From Bettongia penicillata ogilbyi (Eukaryota > Chordata > Mammalia > Diprotodontia > Potoroidae): 64,000 nucleotides of DNA. Positions 57,301 to 63,558 of this stretch are shown here, piece by piece. Numbering within the stretch: position 1 is the first letter of the stretch; each line of letters starts with the position of its first letter. Location: positions 62,001 to 126,000 of the forward strand of contig JAJHZJ010000414.1 in NCBI GenBank assembly GCA_023548195.1. The letters are read 5' to 3'. The notes under the pieces were generated by a model. It searched no databases and was not told the DNA's origin. It worked only from the letters and a program-made list of their open reading frames with translations. Position numbers and translations under genes: made by a program.

Positions 57301-60300
57301 TGTGCTGTTTTCTTCCTGATTTCCCTGGGGTTCTGAGGCACACCTGGGATCCTGGTGTTGGCTGTTTGGAGCTCCACCCCTCCTGGGGCTCAGAATCTCC
57401 TTCCATTTCGCTGAGGTGGGGCTATCTGGGACAGCTCTGGTCCTGTACTGGTTCCCTTCAGCCACAGCAAGAGGGACCTTCCATATTGATTTTCCTAGTC
57501 TCACATGCTAAAAGACTGTTTAGACCTTCGGCTCATCCCACTGTTCAGGATTTTCTGAGGAACTATTTTATGAGTCTTTCAAAGTCAACAAGGAGAGAGG
57601 GAGAACATATATCCATCACTCTGTTATCTTGACTCCCGGAAGTTCAAGTAGATGACTTACAGACATTTAATCTGTGGGCTGATAGTTTCAGGAGCAGCGG
57701 CTGCAGATACCTGGGACTCAGCAGCTCTCATCTGCTGGGTTCTGCTAGACTCCTGTCCTGGGCTATTATGCCCAAGATTCCACAGTGCGGCAGCTGCCTC
57801 AGACTGCTTGGGGCTTCCTGCTCAGCCCTGCTGTGGTGGGGACACGCTGGTACTGCCTGCGTGCAGTGCGCTTTGTGTTCCTCCAGCCACACACAATGGA
57901 TCCTTCTCGTTGACCTTCCAGTCTGTCCTGGGCTACGAATCTGCCACAGTTTGTCTCCTACTGGATTCTGCCCCTCCAAAATCCATTCATATTCTCCTTT
58001 TAGAGGTATCTGATGGAGTTTTTCTAAGAGCTTAGGTGAGTAGTTGCTCTCACTCCATCTTGTCTCCGCCCCCCTGAAGCAAGATTCTTAAGTTAGAAGG
58101 AACCATGGAAGATTTAGGGAGAAATGAAGAATTTTGGAAGAGCCTGTATGGAGAATCAGTGAGTTGATAAGGGAAGTATATAGTTGGATTGCCTGGCGTC
58201 ACTGACAACCCAGTTGAGATTGTATAACATAAATTTGTAGTAGATCCAGTTAGAACAGTTACATGATTTTCTCCATCTGTGTGGAAATGAGGACTTCAGT
58301 GTTGGGAATAATCTAAGGTTGAGGCTTGGACAGACATAATTGGTGTTGTAGTAAGGGGCCCAGGAACTCAGGAGAGGACAGTGCAGGGTTGAATTAATTC
58401 ACCAAGGAGTCAAGATGAGAAAGAAGACACAGTGGCTAGTACATGGGGAGATGGTTTGGGAGAGAATTGAGAGCTCAAGGGATTGGAAGTGAAATGTACA
58501 TCAAGAGTAGTGTTTAGTAAGGGAAGGTAGAGGGAGAAGTACAAAGTCAATAGATCATTGTCAGATAAGGGAATTTGGAGATTTTGGACCTAGAAATGGT
58601 ACACTTGTGGATCATAGCAAGATCAAAGGTGTGACCATCTGTGTGTGTAGCTGAGATGGGGTGGAGGAGCGGCTTGTTGAACTGAAACCAGAAAGGATTC
58701 TGATACAGTAAGGGATAGGCTGTGTTATAAACCTGTAATCTGGGACCTGGCCTAGAAAAACAAAATGGTTAATCCATAGATGCTAATCCCACTGGAAGCT
58801 TCACGTATTTGACCACATCTTATTAAACAAGAGTTTCTAAGGCAGTCAGGATCTGTGATTTGTATAAGGAATACACACGATAATAAAATAATTAAAGTTA
58901 GTAAGTGTTCGTTGCATTCTGTTTTCATGAAGAATTTGATCTTTTTTTGGCAGCATAATTTGACATTTTTATGCAACCTTTGACTCAGTTAACAATGGGA
59001 ATAGGGCAGTGGAAATTAGCTTCCCCAAATTGCAGACTTTATACAACCATAAAATAGAAAGGAATCTTAAGTATAATGCTGCTCAACCTACCTCACCTCA
59101 TTTAAGAATAATACCAGTAATGAGAAACTTCTGTTGGGCGTAGGGAGAGTTATAAAGAAGTGACAGAGATGTTGGGGTGTGTGTGTGTCTGTCTGTCTGT
59201 CTGTCTGTCTTTTAATGAGCATCAGTTACGCATAAAAAAAGAAAAAACTAGAGGAAAAAAATACCTGTAAAATTTTGATAAACATCTTAACAGTTGTGTT
59301 GCTTGAAGAAAGCTTTTTTTTAAAAAAAAAGCACAATGATAACAAACTGTACATTCTAGAGGAGCAGAAAAACTCTTTTGGAGTATAATGGGGAATCCTA
59401 CAACTCCCCTACAACAAGTGAAAGGAATATTAAGAGAAACTCCATTTTATCTTTAAGGGTTTTGCCTATACATCAAGGAAAAAGTAATGATGTCTTGATG
59501 TTTTATCACAACTTGGGACTTTTCCAGATGGGTCCTATTCTGCAGATAGAAAATGTGTCCTCTTTTTGCCTCTGTACTCTAACTTGGTGATCTCACTGCA
59601 TAACATGGTTGTTATCATCTGGGTACATGATTCCCTGGTCTCTGAGCTCCAAGCCTCCATCATCCACTGCCATTTCAACACCTCCACATAAATGTTCCAG
59701 CATTTCAAACTCATTGTGTTGGAAATAGAACTCATTTTCTTTCCCCAGAAACCATCCTCTTTTCCAAACTTCTGTCATTGAGGATGGTATCATCCTCTTA
59801 TCACCCAGGTTCACAGCCTCAGCAACACCTTTGACTCTTCACTCTCACTATCATCTGTTATGAAATTTTGTCATTTCTGCCTTTACAACATCTCATATGT
59901 CACCCCATCTCCATTTTCAGTCTCTTCCCTCACTCACACCCTCATTCCCTCTTGCCCGGACTATTGTAATTGCTTCTTAATTGGTCTTCCTTCTAATACA
60001 TCTCTCAGCTACCAGAGAGACTTTTTTTTCCTAAAGTGTGGGTCTGATCATGACATCTCTCCTGTTTTGTAAATTCTAGTGGCTTTCAGCATTAATAGAG
60101 CACCTGCTATTTGGCATTTAAATCGCTTCCTAGCATGCCCCCTTCTTATATTTTATTCCCTTCACAGCTACACTGGCCAACTTGGTTTTCTTTGCACGTG
60201 ACCCTCTGTCTTCCACCTCTTGTCTTCATAGTCACTTCCCCTCCATCCCCCCTCTGCTTGGACTGTTCTCCCTCCTAACTTTTACTTTGTCTTCTAGTTT

Positions 60301-60796
60301 TCCTCCCTCCTTTCAAGCCTCAGTTCCAACCCCACCTCCCTGCAAGAGGTCTTTCCCTCTGAGATTACCTTTTATGTATCTTCTATACATCTTAAATGTG
60401 CCTGTGTATTCACACATTTTCTTGCCCTTTGGAAGGGAAGCTCCCTGAGGATAGGGACTATTTTGACTTTTCTTTGTATCCTTATTATTTGGCCTAGCAA
60501 CAGGCACCTATAAGGAGTTGAGTAAATGTTTTTTGACTAACCAACTGACTGACTTAGAAACAAATTTGGGTGGCCCTGGTTTGATATGTACAGCTTCGTA
60601 GGTACTCCTAATGTATGTTTTATTTCTTTGTCTTTGATAAACATGTCAAAGACATACATTCTGTTAAGCAGCCTAGTCTTTTTTATTTGTGCTTGTTCAT
60701 TATTTCAACTTAGGCGATTGAAAGCTGTAAGCCAGAGACTCAGAGAACAAGAAAAAATAATGAAGTCATCTGATTGCCTGGATTGCAACTTTGAAT
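21023..60796 (+). CDS. CCDC14: CCDC14 (coiled-coil domain containing 14), coding exons 1-10, partial at 3' end
   Basis: Joined exons: 21023-21052, 28950-29005, 30204-30276, 31933-31999, 32098-32232, 36677-36868, 36988-37073, 38119-38635, 40529-40670, 60714-60796; 1381 coding bases (460 codons plus 1). All phases close and no stop interrupts. Seen: N-terminus [10 protein letters not shown], the central [10 protein letters not shown] block, [40 protein letters not shown] and LREQEK match mammalian CCDC14. Residues ~1-380 are low-complexity, Ser/Pro/Gln-rich and only loosely conserved; coiled-coil heptads begin around residue 386. The C-terminal half of the protein lies beyond 64000. Known: CCDC14 is a centrosome/centriolar-satellite protein that works with KIAA0753 and PCM1-type satellites and restrains centriole duplication. 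Context: downstream neighbour of ROPN1, as in human. Confidence 0.96.
21474..22010. repeat. Rearranged direct and inverted minisatellite in CCDC14 intron 1
   Basis: A unit of about 140 bp (ctcacttctttcatcc, atggtccatagtctgccctt, gtgggtaaaccccttaaaa, cagttcagtagtcaaatct) occurs at 21474-21617 and again directly repeated at 21695-21823, separated by TG/TA repeats. The ending motif recurs inverted at about 21898-21915 (agatttaactactga) and 21988-22003 (agatttgactattga). Confidence 0.85.
22117..22430. repeat. Polypyrimidine (CTCTCTCCCC)n minisatellite
   Basis: About 310 bases almost purely C/T on the + strand, built from ctctctcccc and ctctctccct 10-mers, with isolated purines only near 22343 and 22406. 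It starts about 1.1 kb downstream of the CCDC14 start codon. Long open frames on both strands (Ser/Pro/Leu or Arg/Glu/Gly repeats) are composition artefacts. Confidence 0.97.
22450..23975 (+). mobile_element. L2 LINE 3' part, interrupted by a SINE
   Basis: L2 landmarks in order: aaatgaaattcattatattc, ctgttgcccaggcttgttg, cctgaactatggaaatagcc, aagtgatctttctaaagcag; then after the SINE at 23355-23545: atagaatgctctctcccct, tttatccccagcacttact, gcaccgtgcctggcatacag. Runs into gaaatgcttattgatttgac, the usual L2 terminus. Confidence 0.8.
23355..23545 (+). mobile_element. Marsupial SINE (AACAAC-tail family) with a poly-C tract at its tail
   Basis: Landmarks gccactgaacccagatgact, agtcatggcatcatctccct, aagaaggaaggacaa, followed by 17 consecutive C and a short CA run (23526-23555) where the AAC repeat would be; the tail has apparently turned into a homopolymer. 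Confidence 0.75.
24055..24335 (+). repeat. GA-rich interspersed repeat, 5' fragment
   Basis: Shares the opening of the family: cctactatgtgtgagtcctt, ttgaggagggagaacattcc-like text at 24275-24295 (aaggagggagaacattccag) and the gcatggatgacagtcagtg block. Same order as 46325-46640. Confidence 0.6.
25000..25590 (+). repeat. L2/CR1-like 3' fragment
   Basis: ccctggtcaggaacatacag, tggctccccagtgtattaaa, ttcttcccacctgaaattcc and a tcatgaagtttttcc block resemble the 3' part of L2-clade LINEs. Diverged; the assignment is tentative. Confidence 0.45.
25595..26215 (+). mobile_element. L1 3' end fragment
   Basis: catttggaactatgcccc, catttataggttgaatgga, gatggggaatggctaaaca and ctgaataaaagttgcaat mark an old L1 3' end. 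26395-26770 then holds two MIR/Ther1-type SINE pieces (ccagatgagcaaactgatgc; catctgtaaaataaaaaagt, gatcccttccatctttc). Confidence 0.65.
26780..27320. other. CCDC14 intron 1, unassigned
   Basis: AT-rich sequence with no exon and no repeat that I can name. Confidence 0.4.
27325..27665 (+). repeat. Diverged duplicated segment, copy A (upstream of exon 2)
   Basis: Shares, in the same order, gccaaaacagca, catcaaa-acag, acctttgaatttg, taataatagata, tgcctagcaaa, gtaaggttcc, ttaaacaagata, cattttcac, ctggaatg, ctccttcctcatttctgcct, gtgtgagct and cataggaa with 29660-30015. The right half is L2-like; the left half is not a repeat that I know. Confidence 0.75.
27860..28120 (-). mobile_element. MIR SINE
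   Basis: Reverse MIR: tttacaaatattatctcat, ttgagtctcagcaatctag, caccattttacagatcagg, gaacttaggcaaatacagg, tgcctgactccaggatct. Confidence 0.75.
28121..28949. other. CCDC14 intron 1 end, unassigned
   Basis: No repeat or exon recognised. The 3' end contains a usable branch/polypyrimidine region (ttactttaatattcag) before exon 2. Confidence 0.4.
28950..29005 (+). CDS. CCDC14: CCDC14 exon 2
   Basis: Reads [18 protein letters not shown] plus a split Arg codon (AG|G). Donor gtaaga. The acceptor is a tandem NAGNAG (cagcag, 28944-28949); using the first AG would insert one Gln codon in frame. Aligns with human VLSSGRHTGPAKLTNGKK. The exon is bracketed by two copies of a diverged duplicated segment (27325-27665 and 29660-30015). 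Confidence 0.93.
29660..30015 (+). repeat. Diverged duplicated segment, copy B (downstream of exon 2)
   Basis: Direct-orientation partner of 27325-27665, about 2.33 kb away; see that entry for the shared landmarks. Copy B carries extra sequence in the middle (aatttagcatgcaacatag to ccaatgacattgtcc). Confidence 0.75.
30204..30276 (+). CDS. CCDC14: CCDC14 exon 3
   Basis: Acceptor ctttgttttccag, donor gtgaga. Reads [19 protein letters not shown], then DSDEQ; aligns with human TYLRKIPRFNADSGYSIHSDSESQ-type sequence. The acidic DSxSD stretch is the conserved core. Starts in phase 2, ends in phase 0. Confidence 0.93.
30637..30866 (-). mobile_element. RTE-tailed SINE in CCDC14 intron 3
   Basis: tgttcagtcattttgcagcc, gactctctgtgaccccactt, ggggttttcctggcagaga, cagtgctgtatcccctgtg. 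The 3' tail resembles BovB/RTE; the head is at the right end. Confidence 0.85.
31225..31820 (+). mobile_element. L2 LINE 3' end
   Basis: ctaactggtctcccttaaca, aaataatttttctaaagtg, ggtctgagtatgggactctc, gagggcagagatttggttt and ataataagcatttaataaat are classic L2 3' landmarks. Ends about 110 bp before exon 4. An embedded (TG)n lies near 31643-31663. Confidence 0.85.
31933..31999 (+). CDS. CCDC14: CCDC14 exon 4
   Basis: Acceptor ctctacttacag; donor gttcag is weak (non-consensus at +3 to +5). Reads [19 protein letters not shown], then QNG plus one base, matching human ETVHGLDGCASLLRDILRN. Ends in phase 1. The following intron is only 98 bp, so exons 4 and 5 may splice by intron definition. Confidence 0.9.
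32098..32232 (+). CDS. CCDC14: CCDC14 exon 5
   Basis: Acceptor taaattaatcttcag, donor gtaagc. Completes a Glu codon, then reads [20 protein letters not shown], followed by a basic run ([10 protein letters not shown]) and a terminal SCVRKEI. The basic KxxKKK segment corresponds to the human KRYGSKKKRHEK stretch and may be a nuclear or centrosomal targeting patch (inference). Ends in phase 1. Confidence 0.9.
33030..33260 (+). mobile_element. L2 3' fragment
   Basis: ttgcactagctttcctgca, atgctctccctcttttctt, gagctcaagtgccacctcc. Part of intron 5. 32240-33020, between exon 5 and this piece, holds nothing that I can name. Confidence 0.65.
33500..34022 (-). mobile_element. L1 ORF2 C-terminal fragment
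   Basis: Nearly the same text as 48400-48895 of the large L1 (tcctagaagtggtattgctg, gcccttggg-type block, tctgataggtgtgatgtgg, cattggg-type block), so a closely related, relatively young L1. A 270-bp open piece (33501-33770, minus) encodes part of the conserved ORF2 C-terminus. No poly-T is attached: both ends are truncated. Confidence 0.85.
34195..34560 (+). mobile_element. Old L1 3' end
   Basis: gtgaggaatggctgaacaaa, agtgaagaaagaaccaggag, cagcagtgcaatgacc-like text at 34430 and a pyrimidine/T-rich end. 34561-35090 after it is A-rich and unassigned. Confidence 0.6.
35150..35680 (+). repeat. GA-rich repeat fragment, then L2-like end
   Basis: 35190-35400: gaagggcattccatgtagaa and a tggaggattttgcattccag block, GA-rich family. 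35590-35680: cctcttgagggtagtacagt, gcctgacacataataagca, L2 3' end. A (TG)n lies at 35799-35819. Confidence 0.55.
36065..36590 (-). mobile_element. L1 3' end with poly(A), inserted just upstream of exon 6
   Basis: On the + strand a T-run (36088-36099) is followed by ttgagttccaaattccagct, ccccattgagaaggcaagc, tttgctcatttcactttgt and ttgttcagccaaaattgttc: reverse complement of an L1 3' UTR and ORF2 end. The right end is about 90 bp from the exon 6 acceptor. Confidence 0.75.
36677..36868 (+). CDS. CCDC14: CCDC14 exon 6
   Basis: Acceptor ccattagtatcttcag, donor gttagt. Begins by completing a Cys codon, then [19 protein letters not shown], and ends with the strongly conserved [19 protein letters not shown]. 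Phase 1 to phase 1, 192 bp, no stop. A minus-strand L1 3' end lies immediately upstream (36065-36590), less than 100 bases from the acceptor. Confidence 0.94.
36988..37073 (+). CDS. CCDC14: CCDC14 exon 7
   Basis: Acceptor cttttaaaatgtcaag (weak pyrimidine tract), donor gtaagt. Reads [20 protein letters not shown], then PAQPSDVQS; Pro/Ser/Thr-rich, equivalent to human YGLCTSTPVWSLQRPP. The upstream intron is only 119 bp. Ends in phase 0. Confidence 0.9.
37074..38118. other. CCDC14 intron 7, unassigned purine-rich block
   Basis: 37390-37900 is A/G-rich with a short GA run (37861-37872). The open frame on the minus strand (37325-37753) has no recognisable product. A possible DNA-transposon origin is discussed under rejected items. 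Confidence 0.4.
38119..38635 (+). CDS. CCDC14: CCDC14 exon 8 (large exon)
   Basis: Acceptor tcctttttccccactcag, donor gtatgt. 517 bp, 172 codons plus one base, open throughout. It begins [19 protein letters not shown], includes [25 protein letters not shown] and an acidic run [12 protein letters not shown], and ends with [14 protein letters not shown]. The last block is nearly invariant in mammals; the rest diverges strongly, typical of a disordered satellite-protein linker. Confidence 0.96.
38980..39200 (+). mobile_element. Ther1/MIR-type SINE
   Basis: gagcactgggtttggaaac, aggaggccttggttttggcc, gataacctctcagtctcagc, ggagttggatgaaatcattc, attctatgattccatgac. 39201-40528, the rest of intron 8, holds only a short CR1-like terminal fragment (agaatcatagaatttttaaa, 39943-39962) and nothing else that I can name. 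Confidence 0.65.
40529..40670 (+). CDS. CCDC14: CCDC14 exon 9
   Basis: Acceptor cttttacttcttttatag, donor gttagt. Reads [20 protein letters not shown], then [19 protein letters not shown] and RSENVHLR; close to human [19 protein letters not shown]. Heptad-like spacing of hydrophobics begins here, the start of the coiled-coil core. Ends in phase 2 with an Arg codon split AG|G; the next exon is 20 kb away. Confidence 0.96.
40690..40995 (+). repeat. GA-rich interspersed repeat, 5' fragment
   Basis: Starts with aacatttattgaatgtaac and contains tccttgccttaaagatctta, agggcattccaggcagaa. Begins almost at the donor of exon 9. Confidence 0.6.
41150..41515 (+). mobile_element. L2 LINE 3' end
   Basis: gactggaattccctctctt, cttttgtttctcagctaaca, gtaaccccagtacttagct, cctggcacatagaaggcact. 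Followed by a MIR-like fragment at 41530-41710. Confidence 0.75.
41711..43890. other. CCDC14 intron 9, mostly unassigned
   Basis: AT-rich; the only repeat recognised is a MIR-like fragment at 42785-42920 (gataaactgagacctagaa, cctagccaaggtcacagaag). No exon seen on either strand. Confidence 0.4.
44045..44600. mobile_element. MIR-like and RTE-tailed SINE cluster
   Basis: 44050-44215: ctggaagggacctcagaggc, gaggtgaggaaaagtgattt. 44236-44461, minus: tttagtcatttttcagttgt, tttggggtttgccatttcc, tgagtcacctagctgccta, an RTE-tailed SINE. 44460-44600 then resembles the same MIR-like element again. The RTE-tailed SINE may therefore sit between two parts of similar hosts. 44601-45620 holds only A/G-rich low-complexity sequence. 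Confidence 0.65.
45626..46130 (+). mobile_element. CORE-SINE interrupted by an RTE-tailed SINE
   Basis: Host: gttgcccggtggatagagca, aaaagacctgagttcaaag, tttcctcataagtaaaatgg, resuming at 46018 with agtaatagtacttacctccc, gttattgtcaggatcaaatg. Insert 45775-46006 (+): ggcacagtgcatagagtacc, cctggagtcaggaggactc, gagttggagaaggaaacaac, aaatgactgaacaacc. Flanking direct repeats aaaatggaggt (45764-45774) and aaaagggaggt (46007-46017) differ by one base: a slightly mutated 11-bp target-site duplication. Confidence 0.85.
46310..47757 (+). repeat. GA-rich 2-kb repeat, copy 2, left part
   Basis: Longest copy in the window; interrupted by the L1 insertion and continuing at 58088-58740. Landmarks: aacatttattaagtacctgc, ggactgtgctaaagcactg, gaggagggaaagcatttcag, tatgaagggctttggatgct, agtgacatgatcagatttgg, ttattgcaataatccaggca, gttttggacatagtgggttt, acacctagagttagagg. 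No ORF. Confidence 0.8.
48248..51908 (-). pseudogene. L1 ORF2 remnant (endonuclease, reverse transcriptase, C-terminus)
   Basis: Endonuclease pieces: CCLQETHL near 51770, TKIDHVLQH and SDHNAIKL near 51190-51290. Reverse transcriptase: KKSPGPDGF near 50490, [14 protein letters not shown] near 49850 and the catalytic FADD at 49724-49735. C-terminal region 48936-48248 with [15 protein letters not shown]. Broken into at least seven open pieces by stops and frameshifts. A TG/TA microsatellite (50236-50322) has expanded inside the RT region. No active element. Confidence 0.9.
52550..53068 (-). pseudogene. L1 ORF1 remnant, C-terminal part (right part at 56670-56860)
   Basis: Encodes an L1 ORF1p RRM/C-terminal-domain remnant ([43 protein letters not shown]). 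Its coiled-coil N-terminal part is on the far side of the nested insert (56675-56857, [19 protein letters not shown]). The frames of the two parts are continuous across the 7-bp target site if one copy of it is removed. Confidence 0.88.
54855..54890. repeat. (TG)n-rich microsatellite inside the nested element
   Basis: gtgtgtgtatgtgtgtgtg with one CG interruption, in the post-ORF1 region of the HAL1-like element. Confidence 0.9.
55050..55876 (-). pseudogene. HAL1/L1 ORF1 remnant of the nested element
   Basis: N-terminal coiled coil ([54 protein letters not shown]), then after a frameshift RRM-like NLKIMGLPE and the C-terminal-domain motif [17 protein letters not shown]1 ORF1p is an RNA-binding trimeric chaperone; this copy is inactivated by at least one frameshift and one stop. 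Confidence 0.88.
58088..58740 (+). repeat. GA-rich 2-kb repeat, copy 2, right part
   Basis: Continuation of 46310-47757 beyond the L1: ttgagattgtataacataaa, gtagatccagttagaacag, accaaggagtcaagatgag and a gagagaattgagagctcaag block align with 5270-5590 of copy 1. Confidence 0.8.
58741..59580. other. CCDC14 intron 9, unassigned, with (GTCT)n
   Basis: AT-rich with a tetranucleotide run gtctgtctgtctgtctgtct (59187-59210) joined to (TG)n. Nothing else recognised. Confidence 0.5.
59585..60548 (+). mobile_element. L2 LINE 3' part, about 960 bp
   Basis: gcctccatcatccactgcca, ccggactattgtaattgct, cttaattggtcttccttcta, ctaaagtgtgggtctgatca, gcttggactgttctccctcc, tccctgaggatagggactat, gtaaatgttttttgactaac. 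Runs to about 165 bp before exon 10. Confidence 0.85.
60714..60796 (+). CDS. CCDC14: CCDC14 exon 10
   Basis: Acceptor cattatttcaacttag, donor gtaagt. Completes Arg, then [18 protein letters not shown] and SDCLDCNFE; matches human LRILNQQLREQQK...VDCNLE. Ends in phase 1. No further exon was found up to 64000, so the remaining coiled-coil and C-terminal exons are outside. Confidence 0.94.
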
Positions 60797-61126
60797 GTAA
60801 GTAGTGTGACATTAAGAAATTGTGCCCAATGATACATTTATGTCTTTGGATCTGTTAGAAAATTAAAAGAATGACGTCATGTTAGGGAAAAAGAAAATAT
60901 GGGAAGGAAGAGGGTTACTTCTTTAATACATCTTCTCAGTGCCTTTAACATGTTTAATTTTTTAATAAAATAGTAGACACTATTTGACTGATTAGGGAAA
61001 AATACAAAATAAGAAGTGTGGATTTTATAATTATTTTCTGAAAGTTGCAATTGCACATTGACTACAATATATCCCTTAGTCAGCAAAAATTTGTATTAAG
61101 TAACATTGTAGAGTAACTAATTTATC

Positions 61127-61670
61127 AGTGCAGCTAGATGGGATACTGGATAGAATATCAAGCAATGAATTAGAAAAATCTGAGTTCAAATCCTGCCTCA
61201 GAGATTTGCCAGCTGTGTAACCTTGGGCAAACCACTTAACTGTTCTGTGCCTTGACTTCCCTCATCTGTAAAATGGGGATAATAGTGGCACCTGCCCTGC
61301 TGGGTTGTTTGGAAGGTCAGATGAGACGGTGCATGTAAAGCATTTTGTCAACTTTAAAGTGCCATATAAATGCTAACTGTTGTTACTGTCTAAAACAAGA
61401 AAACATTGTGTGTCATTGAAAAGTATTTAGTTAAGAAGGAAAGATAGATAGATTGGGGCCTGATGGAGAAGGCCTGACCTATTTAATAGTTAAATAGAGG
61501 AGTTTCTTTTTTTTCATAGAGGCAATAGGAAGTCATGGAGTTGACTGAGAGGTCTGGACTTAAGGAAAAACAATTTGGCAGCAATGCAGAGGATGGATTG
61601 AAGCAGAGAGATGCTTGAAGCAAAGGGATTAATTAGGAGACTTTCATCTAGGCAAGAGATCAAACTAACA
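61127..61670 (+). mobile_element. CORE-SINE followed by a GA-rich repeat fragment
   Basis: 61127-61385: ctagatgggatactggatag, aatctgagttcaaatcctgc, ccagctgtgtaaccttggg, catctgtaaaatggggataa, agtgccatataaatgctaac. 61430-61670: ggcaataggaagtcatggag, agcaatgcagaggatggatt, aggagactttcatctagg (GA-rich family). Confidence 0.75.
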
Positions 61671-62084
61671 TAGTCACTCTATGAGTAGAAGAAAGGGATA
61701 ATAGTGAAGCAGAAATTTATCAAAATTTTACAAGAAACATGCCATACTATTTCTTTTTCCTTTTTTTCTGTATTTATTAAAAAAATTTTGAAACAAAAGG
61801 TAAGCAAATCCCATTTCTTGTATTTCCTCCCCCTTTTTTGGTAAGGAAAGAAAACATGATTGACCAACATTTTTTTCTTGTTCATGAATAATACTTAAGT
61901 TTGATAATTACCTAAGTCTCACATCAGAGGTGTATAATCCCCTTCTCTTAGGGCTAGATCTGTAGCATCCTTCTCACTGGACCTTAGTTGACAAATAGTT
62001 CTCAAAATCAGGGACCTGAAATTATATCCCTAAAAGTTGCTGAAGCCTAATACCTTCATGTGTATGATTTACTTGGAGAGGAAA

Positions 62085-62310
62085 GATAAGAATGCAGTAG
62101 TTAAGTTGATGATGAATAGAGTACCAAATTTGGGTCAAGATGACCTGAGTCTAATTTTACCTAAGATACCTACTAGTTACATGACCTTGGGCAAGTCACT
62201 TAGCCAGTCTTAGCCTCAGTTTCTTTGGCCTATGAAGATCAAATGATAAATATTTTTTAAAAATGCTTTGCAAAAGCACTTTGTAAATGATGGTTAGTAA
62301 TGACTAGTTC
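62085..62310 (+). mobile_element. CORE-SINE, diverged
   Basis: agatgacctgagtctaattt, tacatgaccttgggcaagtc, acttagccagtcttagcctc, caaaagcactttgtaaatga. 62311-63400 has no recognised feature. Confidence 0.7.
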
Positions 62311-63411
62311 AGGTTGGTGCTATCTTCTAAAGCATTCCTTCAGTAAAAAAAAAATTCACTTTTCCTTTGCTGTAACTTTTGTTCAATATTGCTAATTCTC
62401 AAAGAATTTAGAAGCTAGAGTCTCAATAGGGTCCATTGTTTCTCAGTTGGACTATAGGTTTTCCATAGTCCATCATTTCCCCATGTGACATGTCTTTATT
62501 TATCATGTGAAAACCATATTAAACCCAACGTTGATATTCATGTTTCCCACTTTTAGAGTAAAAATCATTGGGGTTTTGTCCTTGTTTTTTGCAAAGCCAT
62601 TTTTTCCATCTCCTTCTATTCCAAATATTACCAAGGCTGTTGCTCTCTCTATAAGGAGAGCAACTCAGAGGTAAATTTCAGAGTAGAGCTATCTCTGCTT
62701 TCATAGTTTTATGATTCCCTGTAGGCATTAAGCATTGCTATTTCCATTCAAGGAAATGCCTTTTATAAAATAATCAGTATTCCATTGGATCCCTACAGAT
62801 GGAATCTCATGGACCCATAGAAACAGAAGAAACACATAAATATTAAAACAGTCCAAAAATTTGAGCACATACTGTTTACAGTGACTCAGAATTTATTCTG
62901 AATTTATATTTCTCACAGCCTTATTTATTTCAGTGATTTGGTAATAGGTTATAACATATTACCACCAGAGAACTACATAGGAGCAGTTAGCATAAAGATC
63001 TTAAAAGAGATGTAAAGGAGTGTTTGGAGTATTCAGGGAGAGCTAGCAGCTGTGATGTGAGGGTTTGCTGAGCCCTTTTCAGGGCTGCTCATCAATTTTT
63101 GGTATCCACCTGTCACCCAACTCTCACCTGGGGCTCCAAGAAGCTTTAACATGCACAGGGATCACACACTGGCAAAACCTTCTTGGCAAACAGGCTAACT
63201 CAGGTTGAGGATAACCAACAGCCCTTGTCTGTAAATGAAGGAATATATACCCGAAACATGTGAAGACTTCCCTGGACAGAATGAGAACAGTTTGTTCCAG
63301 TGACTGTAAAGGCAGCTGAAACAGGTACTTTGGAACACTTAGAGCTTGGTCAGGCATTGAAAATGCCAAGGTCATCCTCTGCATGTAGGCCATTGCCAAT
63401 TGTCTTGACTT

Positions 63412-63558
63412 TTGTCTTGCCACTGGACTTTGATGACTGGAAGAGAGAGTGAGACTGACTGCATCTCTGCCTCACTTAAATCTAATTCAAGCACAGATGA
63501 GACATTGCCCCATGTCGTCATTGGTGCTCTTGGAAAACAAAGGATAAACAACAATCGT
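63412..63558 (+). mobile_element. Marsupial SINE (AACAAC tail), diverged copy
   Basis: ttgccactggactttgatga, gagagagtgagactgactgc, cctcacttaaatctaattc, aaaggataaacaacaatcg. The rest to 64000 is unassigned intron 10. Confidence 0.7.

Larger units (their letters stand above)
47771..58074 (-). mobile_element. Full-length L1 retrotransposon, inactive, split by a nested element
   Basis: On the minus strand it starts at 58074 with ggggggcggagacaagatgg, the marsupial L1 5' end, and finishes at a T-run (poly(A) complement, 47771-47784). It is flanked by a direct repeat tgaagcaagattc (47758-47770 and 58075-58087), extendable by tt. Without the nested 3.6-kb element it is about 6.7 kb: 5' UTR (58074 to ~56860), ORF1 split between ~56860-56670 and 53068-52550, inter-ORF region (~52550-51910), ORF2 (~51910-48250), 3' UTR. 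Many stops and frameshifts make it dead. It lies antisense to CCDC14 in intron 9. Confidence 0.92.

Noticed and set aside
56897..57406. 169-aa minus-strand frame as an independent gene
   Set aside because: Lies in the 5' UTR of the full-length L1; Pro/Gln/Ser-rich, with no domain.
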